Positions 26,958 to 35,876 of a stretch of DNA of 56,024 nucleotides are shown piece by piece; position 1 is the first letter of the stretch, and every line of letters starts with the position of its first letter. The stretch is from NCBI GenBank assembly GCA_947038565.1, contig CAMQWP010000012.1:1-56024 (forward strand), in the 5' to 3' direction. The notes beneath the pieces were generated by a model. It did not search any database, was not told the DNA's origin, and worked only from the letters and a program-made list of their open reading frames with translations. Made by a program: the position numbers and the translations under genes. Source of the DNA: an uncultured Clostridia bacterium. GTDB lineage: Bacteria > Bacillota > Clostridia > Christensenellales > UBA3700.

Positions 26958-27926
26958 TTATGCCCAGCTGATAGAATCAGGTTTACCTTCTTTTATCATT
27001 ATATTTTGCAAGAAAGCTATTGCTTTCTCTAGACCTTCATTTGCCGTCATCAAGCTATCCTCATGCTCTATAGAAATAGCATATTTATAGTTTACCTTAG
27101 CAAGCATTGATATTATCTCTCTCCACTTACTCTCTTCCATACCATAACCTACAGTTCTAAATACCCAACTACGATTTATCTCATCCGTATATGATTTAGT
27201 ATCTAAAACGCCATTAACACTGTTATTTCTAACATCAATCTTAGTATCCTTAGCATGAAAATGATAAATACAATCTCCTAAGTATCTAATAGCATCAGCA
27301 GGATTTATTCCTTGCCAAATAAGGTGCGATGGATCGAAGTTTGCACCTATCATATTACTCACAGCGTTTCTCAACCTTAATAAAGTATCAGGGTTATAAA
27401 CGCAGAACCCTGGATGCATCTCTAAGGCAATTCTCTCAACGCCACAAGACTTAGCATAATCACAAGCTTCACGCCAATATGGGATCAACTTTTCATTCCA
27501 TTGATATTCCAAAACCTTAGCGAAATCATCAGGCCATGAACAAGTAACCCAGTTAGGATGTTGACTTGTATCAGAATCACCTGGACAGCCACTAAAAGTT
27601 ACTATCGTCTTAATGCCTAATTTGCTTGCAAGTTGACAAGTATTATTAAAATCTTCTCTCGCCTGATTTGCAACTTCAATATTAGGGTGCACTGGATTGC
27701 AATGCGTAGATAATGCGCATATACTCATGTTATACTTATCAAAAGTTGCCTTTAGCTCATTCAATTTTTTATCGTCAGCTATCAACACTTTAGCATCAGC
27801 ATGAACAGTTCCTGGGAATCCGCCACAGCCTAGCTCAACACTCATAACTCCATGCGATGATAGATAAGCCAAAGCTTCATCTAAAGTCTTATCATTCAAT
27901 ATTGGGTTAAATACACTTAAATTCAT
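26958..27926 (-). CDS. sugar phosphate isomerase/epimerase-like TIM-barrel protein
   Basis: 322 residues, an AP-endonuclease-2/xylose-isomerase-like barrel. Metal-site elements: ALEMHPGFCVYN (Glu, His), ANFDPSHLIWQGI (Asp, His), HFHAKDTKID (His) and SIEHEDSL (Glu). Such proteins isomerise or dehydrate sugars or inositol derivatives and often pair with Gfo/Idh/MocA enzymes, as here. AGGAG lies upstream of the ATG. Specific reaction unknown. Confidence 0.88.
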   Translation of the reverse strand: MNLSVFNPILNDKTLDEALAYLSSHGVMSVELGCGGFPGTVHADAKVLIADDKKLNELKATFDKYNMSICALSTHCNPVHPNIEVANQAREDFNNTCQLASKLGIKTIVTFSGCPGDSDTSQHPNWVTCSWPDDFAKVLEYQWNEKLIPYWREACDYAKSCGVERIALEMHPGFCVYNPDTLLRLRNAVSNMIGANFDPSHLIWQGINPADAIRYLGDCIYHFHAKDTKIDVRNNSVNGVLDTKSYTDEINRSWVFRTVGYGMEESKWREIISMLAKVNYKYAISIEHEDSLMTANEGLEKAIAFLQNIMIKEGKPDSISWA

Positions 27927-28023
27927 ATAATTTTCTCCTAATTTTTATTTATATTTATTCATCATGAAATCAATTATCATGATAAAGAATAATCAATTAA
28001 CAATATTTTCAATTGTACTAATA

Positions 28024-29073
28024 TTATATTTCCACTATAATTGTTCTTTTTTCTTCAATAGACTTAAAACAAGCCTCCATTGCAAGCATACAACGCATTA
28101 CACTTTCATCAGAGATTATAGGCTCAGCACCATTCACTACGCTATCATAAAAACATTTATAAAACGCAAAATCATTCACATCCACTTTTGGCAGTTTGCT
28201 TTTTATAGTCGACGAATCACTTCTATCAGCCATTGTCTTAGTAAATCCATTACCTGCCTTTATACCTTTGTTTTGCTTATCAATAAATGTTTTAACTTTA
28301 ACAATTCTGCCACCACAAGACCAGTCATCAATAACTGCGGTACCCTCAAGACCATAAGCATACCATCGTGGTGTAGCAATAAATTTATTTGTATCGATAT
28401 TAATATTAGCCTGCATTCCGTTTGCAAAGTCAAGCGTAACATATACGCCATCATCGCAATCAAATCCATATACAAAGCTAGCCCTTGCAGTTACTGCTAT
28501 TAGTTTTGACTCATTCATCATTAACATCTGGTCAATAAGGTGAACTCCCCAATCTAAAAGCATACCGCCACCTTTTGCTTTAATCTTTCTCCAGTCCCCA
28601 GGCATACCATGACTACCAGTCACATTACTATCAACTTTATACATCTCGCCCAAAGCTTTAGATTGATAGATATTTTTTATTATTAGATAATCCGTATCCC
28701 ATCTACGATTTTGATGCACCATAAACACAATATTATTATCTCTTGCCGCATTAGTCATTCGCAAAAGGCTATCGCTTGATAAAGTAACTGGTTTTTCGCA
28801 TATTACATTTATCTTATCATTAGCAAGCTTAATTAAATAATCCTCATGCACATCATTAGGTGTTGCAATCAAACAAGCATCTAAATTAGGCTCACTCACT
28901 AACTTTTCATAACTATCATATGACTTAATTCCAATTTTACCAATATTGATTCTCGAGTCCTCATTAATATCATAGGCACCCACGATATCGAACAATCCAC
29001 TTTTAACCATAGCATTAAAATGATGACCCGCCATGCCACCAAAACCAATAATTGCTAGTCTAATTTTTTTCAT
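28024..29073 (-). CDS. Gfo/Idh/MocA-family oxidoreductase
   Basis: 349 residues. IGFGGMAGHHFNAM nucleotide-binding motif, CEKPVTLSS near 94, GGGMLLDWGVHLIDQML near 170. It is diverged from the enzyme at 25748-26815, so the pair probably performs an oxidation and a later reduction on related intermediates, as in keto-sugar routes (inference). The ATG at 29073 is preferred over the in-frame GTG two codons earlier because GAGGTG is the ribosome site. First gene of the unit, divergent from an AraC regulator. Confidence 0.89.
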   Translation of the reverse strand: MKKIRLAIIGFGGMAGHHFNAMVKSGLFDIVGAYDINEDSRINIGKIGIKSYDSYEKLVSEPNLDACLIATPNDVHEDYLIKLANDKINVICEKPVTLSSDSLLRMTNAARDNNIVFMVHQNRRWDTDYLIIKNIYQSKALGEMYKVDSNVTGSHGMPGDWRKIKAKGGGMLLDWGVHLIDQMLMMNESKLIAVTARASFVYGFDCDDGVYVTLDFANGMQANINIDTNKFIATPRWYAYGLEGTAVIDDWSCGGRIVKVKTFIDKQNKGIKAGNGFTKTMADRSDSSTIKSKLPKVDVNDFAFYKCFYDSVVNGAEPIISDESVMRCMLAMEACFKSIEEKRTIIVEI

Positions 29074-29118
29074 AATCACCTCAACGTATTGACAATCTAA
29101 CTATTTTAGTATATAATC

Positions 29119-29147
29119 ATTATATCACGATAATGTCACATTTTCAA
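29119..29147 (-). promoter_or_regulatory. promoter of the dehydrogenase operon
   Basis: Minus strand TTGAAA, 17 bases, TATAAT. An inverted repeat CATTAT-6-ATAATG (29118-29135) overlaps the -10 and is a candidate regulator site. Confidence 0.7.
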
Positions 29148-29226
29148 GACATAAACTTTGGCAAAAGCATGAAAAATATTTGTTTTTAGGTTATATAATC
29201 GTGAAATTAACTGCTAGGAGATAAAA

Positions 29227-30033
29227 ATGCCAAAACTTAAAGACTGCGATTATGAAGCTATTCGCGACCAACAAAATTCTTTTTTCATGATACATTCAAC
29301 GCATTGTTGTACCCAGCATTTTCATAAGCAATTAGAGCTAGCCTACTGCACAAGCGGCACTCAAGTAGTTAAAATCAATAGCGAAACACTGCAATTGAAT
29401 CGTGGAGATATATTAATAGTAAGTCCATTTATGGCACATGGGTATGAGCTTTCTACCGCAAATTGCCTTGTATTATGCATACCAACTATATTTTACTCAT
29501 ATTATAGCAAATATTTTTCAAGGCTTAGCATTAATGACACTATCATTAAAAACACTAAAGGCTCTAAAGAAGTTTTTAAGGCATTAAAACAGTTTCATAA
29601 TATAGGAGATATGAATCATTTTGAGCAAACATCTTTAGTGCTTGCAGTTTTAGGTAAATTGCTTCATTTAGCAGAGTTTAAAGAAATCGCAACTAATGAT
29701 AATGCAGATCTTACAAATGACATTATTAACTACATAGATCAAAATTTCAAGGATAAGATTAGCTTAGAAAGCCTGTCAGATCACCTACACTACAACAAAA
29801 CGTACATTTCCAAGTATTTTAATAAGGCTTTCAACTGTTCTTTCAATGACTACATTAATACTACACGTTTAAATGCATTTGTTGAACTTCAGTTAGAAAA
29901 TGGCGGAATGTTTAGCAATAATGCCTTGTCCGTTGGTTTTCAAACTACAAGAACCTTTTATAATGCATTTAAACTTAAGTATAAAAATACACCCACAGAG
30001 TTTTTCCAAAACAATCTACCAACGCACATGTAG
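29227..30033 (+). CDS. AraC-family transcriptional regulator
   Basis: 268 residues. N-terminal cupin-like domain (HFHKQLELAYCTSGTQVVKI, DILIVSPFMAHGYELS) and C-terminal double helix-turn-helix (ISLESLSDHLHYNKTYISKY, then SFNDYINTTRL and a second helix pair to 262). TAGGAG lies upstream of the ATG. Divergent from the dehydrogenase/epimerase operon, so it probably controls it in response to the sugar substrate. Confidence 0.9.
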   Translation: MPKLKDCDYEAIRDQQNSFFMIHSTHCCTQHFHKQLELAYCTSGTQVVKINSETLQLNRGDILIVSPFMAHGYELSTANCLVLCIPTIFYSYYSKYFSRLSINDTIIKNTKGSKEVFKALKQFHNIGDMNHFEQTSLVLAVLGKLLHLAEFKEIATNDNADLTNDIINYIDQNFKDKISLESLSDHLHYNKTYISKYFNKAFNCSFNDYINTTRLNAFVELQLENGGMFSNNALSVGFQTTRTFYNAFKLKYKNTPTEFFQNNLPTHM

Positions 30034-30083
30034 AAATAATTAATGTTAAGCATATTTTATAAAAATGCACACAGGAAGATAAA

Positions 30084-30415
30084 ATGCACAAACAACAAAT
30101 AAAAATCATCCACAAAATACATATACAATAGCCAGACAAACTAGCCATAACAGAAGTTTACTTTGGTCATATTGACAACATGAACTGCACTGATATAGTT
30201 ATCGATGATATAAAGTATCAAGAGGACATACGAAAACTCGATGAACTAAAAGCAAAGCTACTTCCCTTGTTAAACGAAGAACAACTAAAGGAGCTCAACA
30301 AGCAATTGAGCTCCTATACATACACCATATAGAAACTGACGTATCCTGCTATGAATCAGGATTCAAGCTATTCGTCAACCTTGGCATGGAATGCAGTCAC
30401 TTTATTAAACAATAA
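30084..30415 (+). pseudogene. DUF6809-like small protein, broken
   Basis: GGAAG precedes the ATG at 30084. The frame has a TAG after about 15 codons, then reads PDKLAITEVYFGHIDNMN and KLDELKAKLLPLLNEEQLKE to TYTI, followed by a stop and a frameshift into ETDVSCYESGFKLFVNLGME with a stop at 30413. The pieces together match the small family seen near Clostridia mobile DNA (recalled as DUF6809). Two lesions make it inactive. Confidence 0.6.
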
Positions 30416-30432
30416 ATAAATACACACACATG

Positions 30433-30470
30433 AAAAGACTGCTAGGATAAAAATGTCCTAGCAGTCTTTT
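30433..30470. terminator. strong bidirectional terminator
   Basis: AAAAGACTGCTAGGA, eight-base loop, TCCTAGCAGTCTTTT: a perfect 15-bp stem with T-rich flanks on both strands. Confidence 0.88.
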
Positions 30471-30889
30471 ATTTATAATATTAGCATTACTCATATTAGC
30501 ATTTTCAAGACATAATTACACTGAGATATCTGTCATTTAAAAAATAAGACTATTTCAAACAATAGCAGTGCTGAAATGACATAGGAAACACTTTATCAAT
30601 ATACTCTACTAAATGATTTACCTACAAAAATTTTAATAACGAAGAATATTATTCCTACTATATTGATAGAACCTCAAAAGGCATACACTTTCAAAAAGCC
30701 CACTTCTCTATCTTAATATAAATTAAAACTATAAAAGACATTTTCGTTGTCAATTGTATTCTATCATTATCAAGCAGTAAATGTATTTCAACTATTAATT
30801 GCTTTTTGGTTCGAATGTTCTAAGTTTATAATACCTAACAATTTGTGCGTGATTGGTTCAATATGAATTTATCACATTTTGAATACTAA
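30471..30889. other. intergenic, no gene recognised
   Basis: About 420 AT-rich bases with no supported frame. The 16-mer CATTTTCAAGACATAA (30500-30515) is identical to the -35 region of the dehydrogenase operon promoter (29139-29154). Confidence 0.4.
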
Positions 30890-31669
30890 TTATTTTCGCA
30901 AAACTTGCACCCTCACTATAGAATCATTAGCAAATTCATCTAACATACCATATAAGACTATAATTGTACCTAATCCAAATTCACCCCGCTCACTTCTTTT
31001 TCGTATATGCTCCCTTACATCATCCTCTGACAGATTTATACATTCATACATGCCACTTGGTATAACCATGGACATCTCAGATTTTTCTTCGCCAAGGGTT
31101 TCTACGAAGACATACCAATCAATGCCGTCCTCACCGCAAACACCATACCCACCTGTGCAATACGACGGCTCAGCTCCTGACGCACTAGCATTGATAAACA
31201 ACTCTGAGACTTTTTTATATTGCTCTTCATCCTCTACATCAATAACATTACTACAAGACACCGCTACGACTTCAATTTCACCAAAATACTGATCATATTT
31301 CCCCTGCTGATTCACATACGCCATATCAGTATCTAATCTGCCAATAATTGAATCAAGCCTCCTTATTATACTTTTACACTTCTCAATCTTTAGACGTGTA
31401 AGCTCTCTACCCTTTTCTAGAAATATCTTACTTGCATCACTATTTTTTCCGATTTGCATACCCTTTATTTCCTTTAAAGGAATACCTGTCTCCAAACAAA
31501 CCATTATAACATATAAAACATCCATCTGCTCAATTTGATAATAACGATATCCCGTTTCCGCATCTACATACATAGGTTTAAATATCCCTAGCTCCTCATA
31601 ATATCTTAGTGAACGCACGGAAATACCTGACAATTTAGAAAATTTTCCAATAGATAAATATTTTTTCAA
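30890..31669 (-). CDS. MerR-family regulator with effector-binding domain
   Basis: 259 residues from a TTG at 31669, chosen because GGAGGAG lies just upstream and the protein then starts KKYLSIGKFSKLSGISVRSL, the MerR helix-turn-helix. RYYEELGIFKP is the family signature, followed by a coiled helix (about 75-120) and a GyrI/BmrR-like effector domain (about 125-259). The frame is open a further 150 codons upstream, but that part is antisense to the MATE gene. It probably senses a drug or dye and controls the divergent MATE pump. Confidence 0.85.
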   Translation of the reverse strand: MKKYLSIGKFSKLSGISVRSLRYYEELGIFKPMYVDAETGYRYYQIEQMDVLYVIMVCLETGIPLKEIKGMQIGKNSDASKIFLEKGRELTRLKIEKCKSIIRRLDSIIGRLDTDMAYVNQQGKYDQYFGEIEVVAVSCSNVIDVEDEEQYKKVSELFINASASGAEPSYCTGGYGVCGEDGIDWYVFVETLGEEKSEMSMVIPSGMYECINLSEDDVREHIRKRSERGEFGLGTIIVLYGMLDEFANDSIVRVQVLRK

Positions 31670-31720
31670 TTTCTCCTCCAAAATCCTTGACTCTAACACC
31701 ATGTCATAGTTTATGCTAAT

Positions 31721-31749
31721 ATTATACCACATGACAATATTATAGTCAA
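31721..31749 (-). promoter_or_regulatory. merR promoter overlapping a palindrome
   Basis: Minus strand TTGACT, 17 bases, TATAAT. A near-perfect 17-bp inverted repeat TGACAATATTATAGTCA (31732-31748) sits between -35 and -10 and is a likely MerR-type operator for both divergent genes. Confidence 0.65.
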
Positions 31750-31772
31750 GTGCTAAGGAGGTTCGAGATTTT

Positions 31773-33122
31773 ATGAATGAAACTGCATTCGGAACAATGT
31801 CTACTAAAAGATTATTTATAAAGTGTGCTATACCAAGTGCTTTTGCAATATTTTTCACGTCTATTAATACGGTCGCTGATGGTATATTTATTGGAAAATT
31901 TATCGGGGCTGACGCAATGGCAGCGGTCAACATTATTATGCCTGTTATACTCATCGTTTTTGCGATAAGTGAAATGGTTGGAGCGGGCTCATCGGTATAT
32001 ATATCTATTGAACTAGGCAGAGGCAATACATCAAAAGCTAACAGAATGTTCTCTGCAAGTATACTGACAATAATATGCATAGGTGCAATTATCGGCTTGC
32101 TCCTAGGCTTTTTAGGCACATCAATAATTCAACTTTTAGGTGCCGATGAATACACCTCTAATTTGGCATTTGAATACTGTCTTCCGTTTGCGATATTTCT
32201 ACCACTGATAATGGTGTTCTTTGCAATTGATAATTACCTTCGAATATGCGGCAAAACCACATTCAGTATGTGGCTGAATATATTTACTTCATTACTAAAT
32301 ATACTATTAAATTATATATTTATCGTGGTACTTGATTTAAGCATTGCTGGTGCAGCTTACGCCACAGCCACTAGCACTTCGCTGGGAGCATTGATTGCAA
32401 GTATTCCATTTGTTGCAAATAAATTATCGCTAAAATTTACTATCCCCAAAGTCAGTCCTCGTGAAATGCTATTAGTATTTTATAATGGTTGCTCGGAATT
32501 CTTCGCCTATCTTTCAAGCTCGGTTATCTCTCTGGCTTTTAATTTTATACTGCTAGATTTTGGCGGAGTTCTATATGTAGCGGCTTTTAGCATTGTTATG
32601 TATGTATACGCTCTTATCACTCCTGTGATTTACGGAGTGATCAATTCAGTACAGCCTGCAGTCAGCTACAATTTAGGAATTCAACAATATAAAAGGATTT
32701 CAAGCCTCTTTCACATCAGTCTATTTGTAGCTAGTATCATATCGATTTTATCCTGTTGTTTATTCTTTTTCTTCCCATCTCAACTAGCATCAATATTCGC
32801 AACGAGCGATGAAGTCGAGCTCCTAGCTATTGCAAGACGTTCTATAATTATATTTGCCCCCGGATTTCTTTTCAGTTGGATATCAATTGTAATAAGCATG
32901 TTCATGACAAGCCTAGATAAGCCAGGCAGCTCTTTAATAATAATGCTACTAACATCAGTAATATTACCTATCACCCTACTTGCAATATTAACGCCTACAA
33001 TCGGGGTTGATGCAGTATTTCTAACTATACCAGTTTCTCAAATCATCGGTGGATTAGTATCAATACCATTTTGGCTAAATGCAAGCAAACAAGTGAAACG
33101 CATTTGCAATTATTCGAAATAG
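31773..33122 (+). CDS. MATE-family multidrug efflux transporter
   Basis: 449 residues with twelve transmembrane helices in two similar halves. VADGIFIGKFIGADAMAAVN near residue 35 and the matching loop in the second half are typical of MATE exporters, which use Na+ or H+ gradients to expel cationic drugs. AAGGAGG lies 11 bases before the ATG. Divergent from the MerR regulator. Confidence 0.92.
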   Translation: MNETAFGTMSTKRLFIKCAIPSAFAIFFTSINTVADGIFIGKFIGADAMAAVNIIMPVILIVFAISEMVGAGSSVYISIELGRGNTSKANRMFSASILTIICIGAIIGLLLGFLGTSIIQLLGADEYTSNLAFEYCLPFAIFLPLIMVFFAIDNYLRICGKTTFSMWLNIFTSLLNILLNYIFIVVLDLSIAGAAYATATSTSLGALIASIPFVANKLSLKFTIPKVSPREMLLVFYNGCSEFFAYLSSSVISLAFNFILLDFGGVLYVAAFSIVMYVYALITPVIYGVINSVQPAVSYNLGIQQYKRISSLFHISLFVASIISILSCCLFFFFPSQLASIFATSDEVELLAIARRSIIIFAPGFLFSWISIVISMFMTSLDKPGSSLIIMLLTSVILPITLLAILTPTIGVDAVFLTIPVSQIIGGLVSIPFWLNASKQVKRICNYSK

Positions 33123-33229
33123 TTTCATGCTGGAATTTACAACATAAAGAAAACACACTACTAATCCATACTATAATTTAAATAACAATCTTTGCATGTA
33201 TTCGAATCAAAAAACTTATCAACTGCAAA

Positions 33230-33319
33230 TCAATTTTGTTGCGTAATCTTCCACAACTCTATCGGGTCTATTCCTAGTTTTACTATTGCAAGTTCATACA
33301 ATTCATCTAAGCCCAACTG
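33230..33319 (-). pseudogene. fragment resembling a phage tail assembly chaperone
   Basis: Minus-strand frame QLGLDELYELAIVKLGIDPI then ELWKITQ before a TGA at 33230. The pattern of a small helical segment with KLGI and a Trp-containing end is typical of siphophage tail assembly chaperones. It follows, in phage order, the tail tube remnant at 33503-33616. Short, so identification is tentative. Confidence 0.4.
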
Positions 33320-33345
33320 CCTTTGTTGGCAGTTGGGCTTTTTAG
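33310..33345 (+). terminator. terminator downstream of the MATE gene
   Basis: AGCCCAACTGCC, loop TTTG, then TTGGCAGTTGGGCT, followed by TTTTTAG on the plus strand. Confidence 0.8.
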
Positions 33346-33502
33346 TTTTCTAACCGCTGCCTTCCCCATAATTATTACACAAATAATAGTTATGATTTTA
33401 GTTATATACAAGGAGCACTGTTCTACGCATAGCACCGCTATGCAAAGGTTATTGCGGGCGAAGTATAAAGCCTATTAAGTATTCTAATAGATTGCTTCAT
33501 TA

Positions 33503-33616
33503 TCAGGGGTTAGTGGACTCCGTGCTATCAATGCTAAGTTCTAGCTACCAATTCCTTATACCTATTACTTTATTTTCTCCGACAACTACCTTGCCGGTCT
33601 TACCGGCTATTGCCAT
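33503..33616 (-). pseudogene. phage tail tube protein, N-terminal remnant
   Basis: GGAGG and ATG (33616) start MAIAGKTGKVVVGENKVIGI RNW, the usual start of long-tailed phage tail tube proteins. A TAG follows, then LELSIDSTESTNP and a TGA. The family is about 130-200 residues, so only the first part remains. Confidence 0.65.
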
Positions 33617-33639
33617 ATTTATTCCTCCATTCTTTTATT

Positions 33640-33670
33640 TTTTGCATAAAAAAAAGAGGGTTTTCACTCT
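33640..33670 (-). terminator. weak terminator after the Cys-rich protein
   Basis: Minus strand GAGAGTGAAAACCCTC with one mismatch, then eight T. It lies about 45 bases after the stop at 33716. Confidence 0.45.
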
Positions 33671-33715
33671 CCTTCTCCAACTTAATTATATCAACTATTA
33701 GCATTCTATTATACT

Positions 33716-34153
33716 CTATTTGTCACACAAATAATCATGAACTTCAGCTGCCTTTAATTTTCGCACTTGTGTTTGTGAATACTCTTTATATTCTTGTGTA
33801 GAAAACAACTTCATCATGGTGTCACATGTTTTATTTTTATTCTTCTGTAGATAACTTTGAAAATCATCATCACTAGCAAATATTTTATACGATACTCTTC
33901 CATTATTGTTTTTGATTTCGTATATGCCACATGGTTTTTTAGTTGTATAATCCGCCGTTCTTAAATACAACTTTGCTGTTTCTAATGACTTGAATGGAAA
34001 ATTCCACCTTTGCAAACCTCGGTTCGTGTCAAATTCAATACAAATACAACGACCACAAGTGCCACATATGTATTGTGTATGATTTTCTAAACAGACTATT
34101 GGATTTAGTAACGGCGTTATTCTATTATTTGCAGAGTAGCATTCTTCACACAT
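33716..34153 (-). CDS. Cys-rich protein of unknown function, possible zinc ribbon
   Basis: 145 residues from the ATG at 34153, which has GGGAGG at good distance; the in-frame ATG 18 bases earlier has not. N-terminal CEEC and CGTCGRC pairs suggest a bound zinc. The remainder is a mixed alpha/beta region with an FASDDDFQSYLQK stretch and a charged C-terminus. Family not recognised. It lies among fossil phage tail genes, next to the SRPBCC gene. Confidence 0.7.
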   Translation of the reverse strand: MCEECYSANNRITPLLNPIVCLENHTQYICGTCGRCICIEFDTNRGLQRWNFPFKSLETAKLYLRTADYTTKKPCGIYEIKNNNGRVSYKIFASDDDFQSYLQKNKNKTCDTMMKLFSTQEYKEYSQTQVRKLKAAEVHDYLCDK

Positions 34154-34187
34154 ACACGCCTCCCATAACATCCTACTTAGTAAGTAC

Positions 34188-34586
34188 TTATTCGCCTAAT
34201 GCTTTTTTAAGATCAGAAATATACAGAGCTTGTTGCTTTCTTAAAAAGCCACCTATAAATACTTTCATTATATAGTTCTTAACTTCAATTTCCTCTGTAA
34301 ACTCGATTCTAGTTTTACCGTTATGCACCTTAAATGTACCAATCCAATGACCTTGCATATTTTTGTTTTTCATGTCAAATTCATACCTTTCCAGTTTTTT
34401 CACAACCGTAATAGTAAATTCTGTTTCATATCCATCCTTTGTTATTTCAGTAAAGCAATTTATATTATCCGAAATAACTATACTTGATAAATCACTTCGC
34501 CATTCAAATTCATTATTATTTGTGACAACATCCCACACTTTTTCAATGGGACTTTTAAATTCAGCTACAATTGTAGACTTCTTCAT
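34188..34586 (-). CDS. SRPBCC (START/polyketide cyclase-like) domain protein
   Basis: 132 residues, complete for this fold. It starts with STIVAEFKSPIEKVWDVVTN, the usual first strand and helix, then strands with EWRSDLSSIVI, a middle GHWIGTFKVHNGKTRIEFTE and a long C-terminal helix. Members bind small hydrophobic ligands; none can be named here. AAGGAG lies upstream of the ATG. It sits between the phage tail terminator and tail tube remnants. Confidence 0.83.
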   Translation of the reverse strand: MKKSTIVAEFKSPIEKVWDVVTNNNEFEWRSDLSSIVISDNINCFTEITKDGYETEFTITVVKKLERYEFDMKNKNMQGHWIGTFKVHNGKTRIEFTEEIEVKNYIMKVFIGGFLRKQQALYISDLKKALGE

Positions 34587-34668
34587 AATAACACTCCTTT
34601 ATAGTTATGTAACTAAATAACATCACTTCAATATGATTATAACATAAATAAATACAAATATCAAATAT

Positions 34669-35072
34669 TCATTCCATATACTGAAATTCTAGTTCCAAAA
34701 TACTAGTATACTTGTCAGCATTAAACTGCGTTTGAGTGCCATTACTGCCAGACATCTCATTTCTAAAATGTACTGCTTGCACATTTACTCCATACATATC
34801 ACCGCAGAAATCCTTGAACACAGACCTCAGAACACGGCTTGTGCTCCTTGCTTTACCAAAGGTGGTATTATGCACAGTGAATTGCACTATACGCCTTACA
34901 AACCCACTCTCGCCCTCTAAATTCTTATCATACGTAACCGATATCGGTGTGTATACAATACTCGGGAATGTGCTACTCTGTGGCAACATTATGGATATAT
35001 CCTATCCCCTACTTCACTAACTAAATTACTATTCAATCTCATGTATTTTTGCATACTTTCAAAAAAGTCCAT
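34669..35072 (-). pseudogene. phage tail terminator (DUF3168-like), frameshifted
   Basis: The ATG at 35072 starts MDFFESMQKYMRLNSNLVSE then VGDRIYP and a stop. The frame continues one shift later as LPQSSTFPSIVYTPISVTYD to the normal end KYTSILELEFQYME at 34669. Joined, it is a full-length DUF3168/HK97 gp10-type tail completion protein. A small indel at about 34990 inactivates it. Confidence 0.65.
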
Positions 35073-35088
35073 AATTATTACTTCTTGC

Positions 35089-35120
35089 AAAAAAAAGAAA
35101 GCATTTCTGCTTTCTTTTAT
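35089..35120 (-). terminator. Rho-independent terminator of the DUF2975 operon
   Basis: Minus strand AAAAGAAAGCA, loop GAAA, TGCTTTCTTTT then further T. It lies just after the stop at 35150. Confidence 0.82.
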
Positions 35121-35149
35121 ATATTTCTATTAATTTAGAATTTGAATAA

Positions 35150-35641
35150 TTACCAACCTGTATCATAGACTACTAGTTCGTTTGAATTAGGATTATAAAA
35201 GGAATATGTTAATCCCGAGTCCAACCAATAATGATCATCCTCAAAGTTTGGAATATATTCATTTGGGATGATAACAACTTCATTAAACGAGTCAAAGTGT
35301 CGGTGAAAAGCACTTTTATTATACGCTTTTATTCCATCATAATCACTATACGTAAAGTTGTTTTGTGCAAGCCATTCTTCACTAACATTATTTATTATTA
35401 GCACATTATATTCATAATGTCCTCCAGGGTGGAAACTATCATCAACTATACGAAATAACAATTCTGAATCACTAGGAATATCAATATCCGTATCTCTCTT
35501 TATACTTTCAACTGCATATTCATATTGTTTTTTATTACTGTTTATATAAATATTATATAAAAATCCAGCCAAACAAACAACTCCTATAAAAACTATTACA
35601 CCCACTATTGAAATTACACAGCTTTTAGTTTTCGCTTTCAT
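35150..35641 (-). CDS. membrane-anchored protein of unknown function
   Basis: 163 residues from the ATG at 35641 (AGGAGG five bases upstream; the in-frame GTG two codons earlier overlaps this site). One N-terminal helix (about residues 9-30), then an extracytoplasmic domain rich in Asp, Tyr and aromatic residues. A family of small Clostridia proteins has this shape but no function is known. It is in a three-gene unit with an XRE regulator and a DUF2975 membrane protein. Confidence 0.75.
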   Translation of the reverse strand: MKAKTKSCVISIVGVIVFIGVVCLAGFLYNIYINSNKKQYEYAVESIKRDTDIDIPSDSELLFRIVDDSFHPGGHYEYNVLIINNVSEEWLAQNNFTYSDYDGIKAYNKSAFHRHFDSFNEVVIIPNEYIPNFEDDHYWLDSGLTYSFYNPNSNELVVYDTGW

Positions 35642-35669
35642 ATACACCTCCTAATATGATTACCAACTT

Positions 35670-35876
35670 CTATTTATCTTCTTTGTACTGCAAAATATCA
35701 GCAGGTTGACACTGCAACACTTCGCATATTTTATTCAAAGTAGATAGTTTAACAGCTTTAACCTTACCATTCTTTAATAATGATAAATTTGCCATCGTCA
35801 ACCCAACTTTTTCAGTTAATTCGGTTAAGCTCATTTTTCTTGTAACCATCATTATATCTAAATTTATTATTATCAT
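35670..35876 (-). CDS. small XRE-family (YozG-like) transcriptional regulator
   Basis: 68 residues, nearly all helix-turn-helix: MIIINLDIMMVTRKMSLTEL, then KVGLTMANLSLLKNGKVKAV and CEVLQCQPADILQYKED. Such minimal regulators regularly pair with DUF2975 membrane proteins. Its start overlaps the upstream stop by four bases (ATGA). Probably autoregulates the unit. Confidence 0.9.
   Translation of the reverse strand: MIIINLDIMMVTRKMSLTELTEKVGLTMANLSLLKNGKVKAVKLSTLNKICEVLQCQPADILQYKEDK

Noticed and set aside
28260..28475. 71-residue minus-strand frame
   Set aside because: Out-of-frame shadow of the Gfo/Idh/MocA gene at 28024-29073.
31670..32119. 150-codon upstream extension of the MerR reading frame
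   Set aside because: It is antisense to the MATE gene, and the strong GGAGGAG followed by TTG at 31669 starts exactly at the MerR domain.
33503..33616. Recoded TAG in a phage gene
   Set aside because: The frame ends at a TGA soon after and the rest of the gene is missing; simple decay is more likely, and other genes use TAG as stop.
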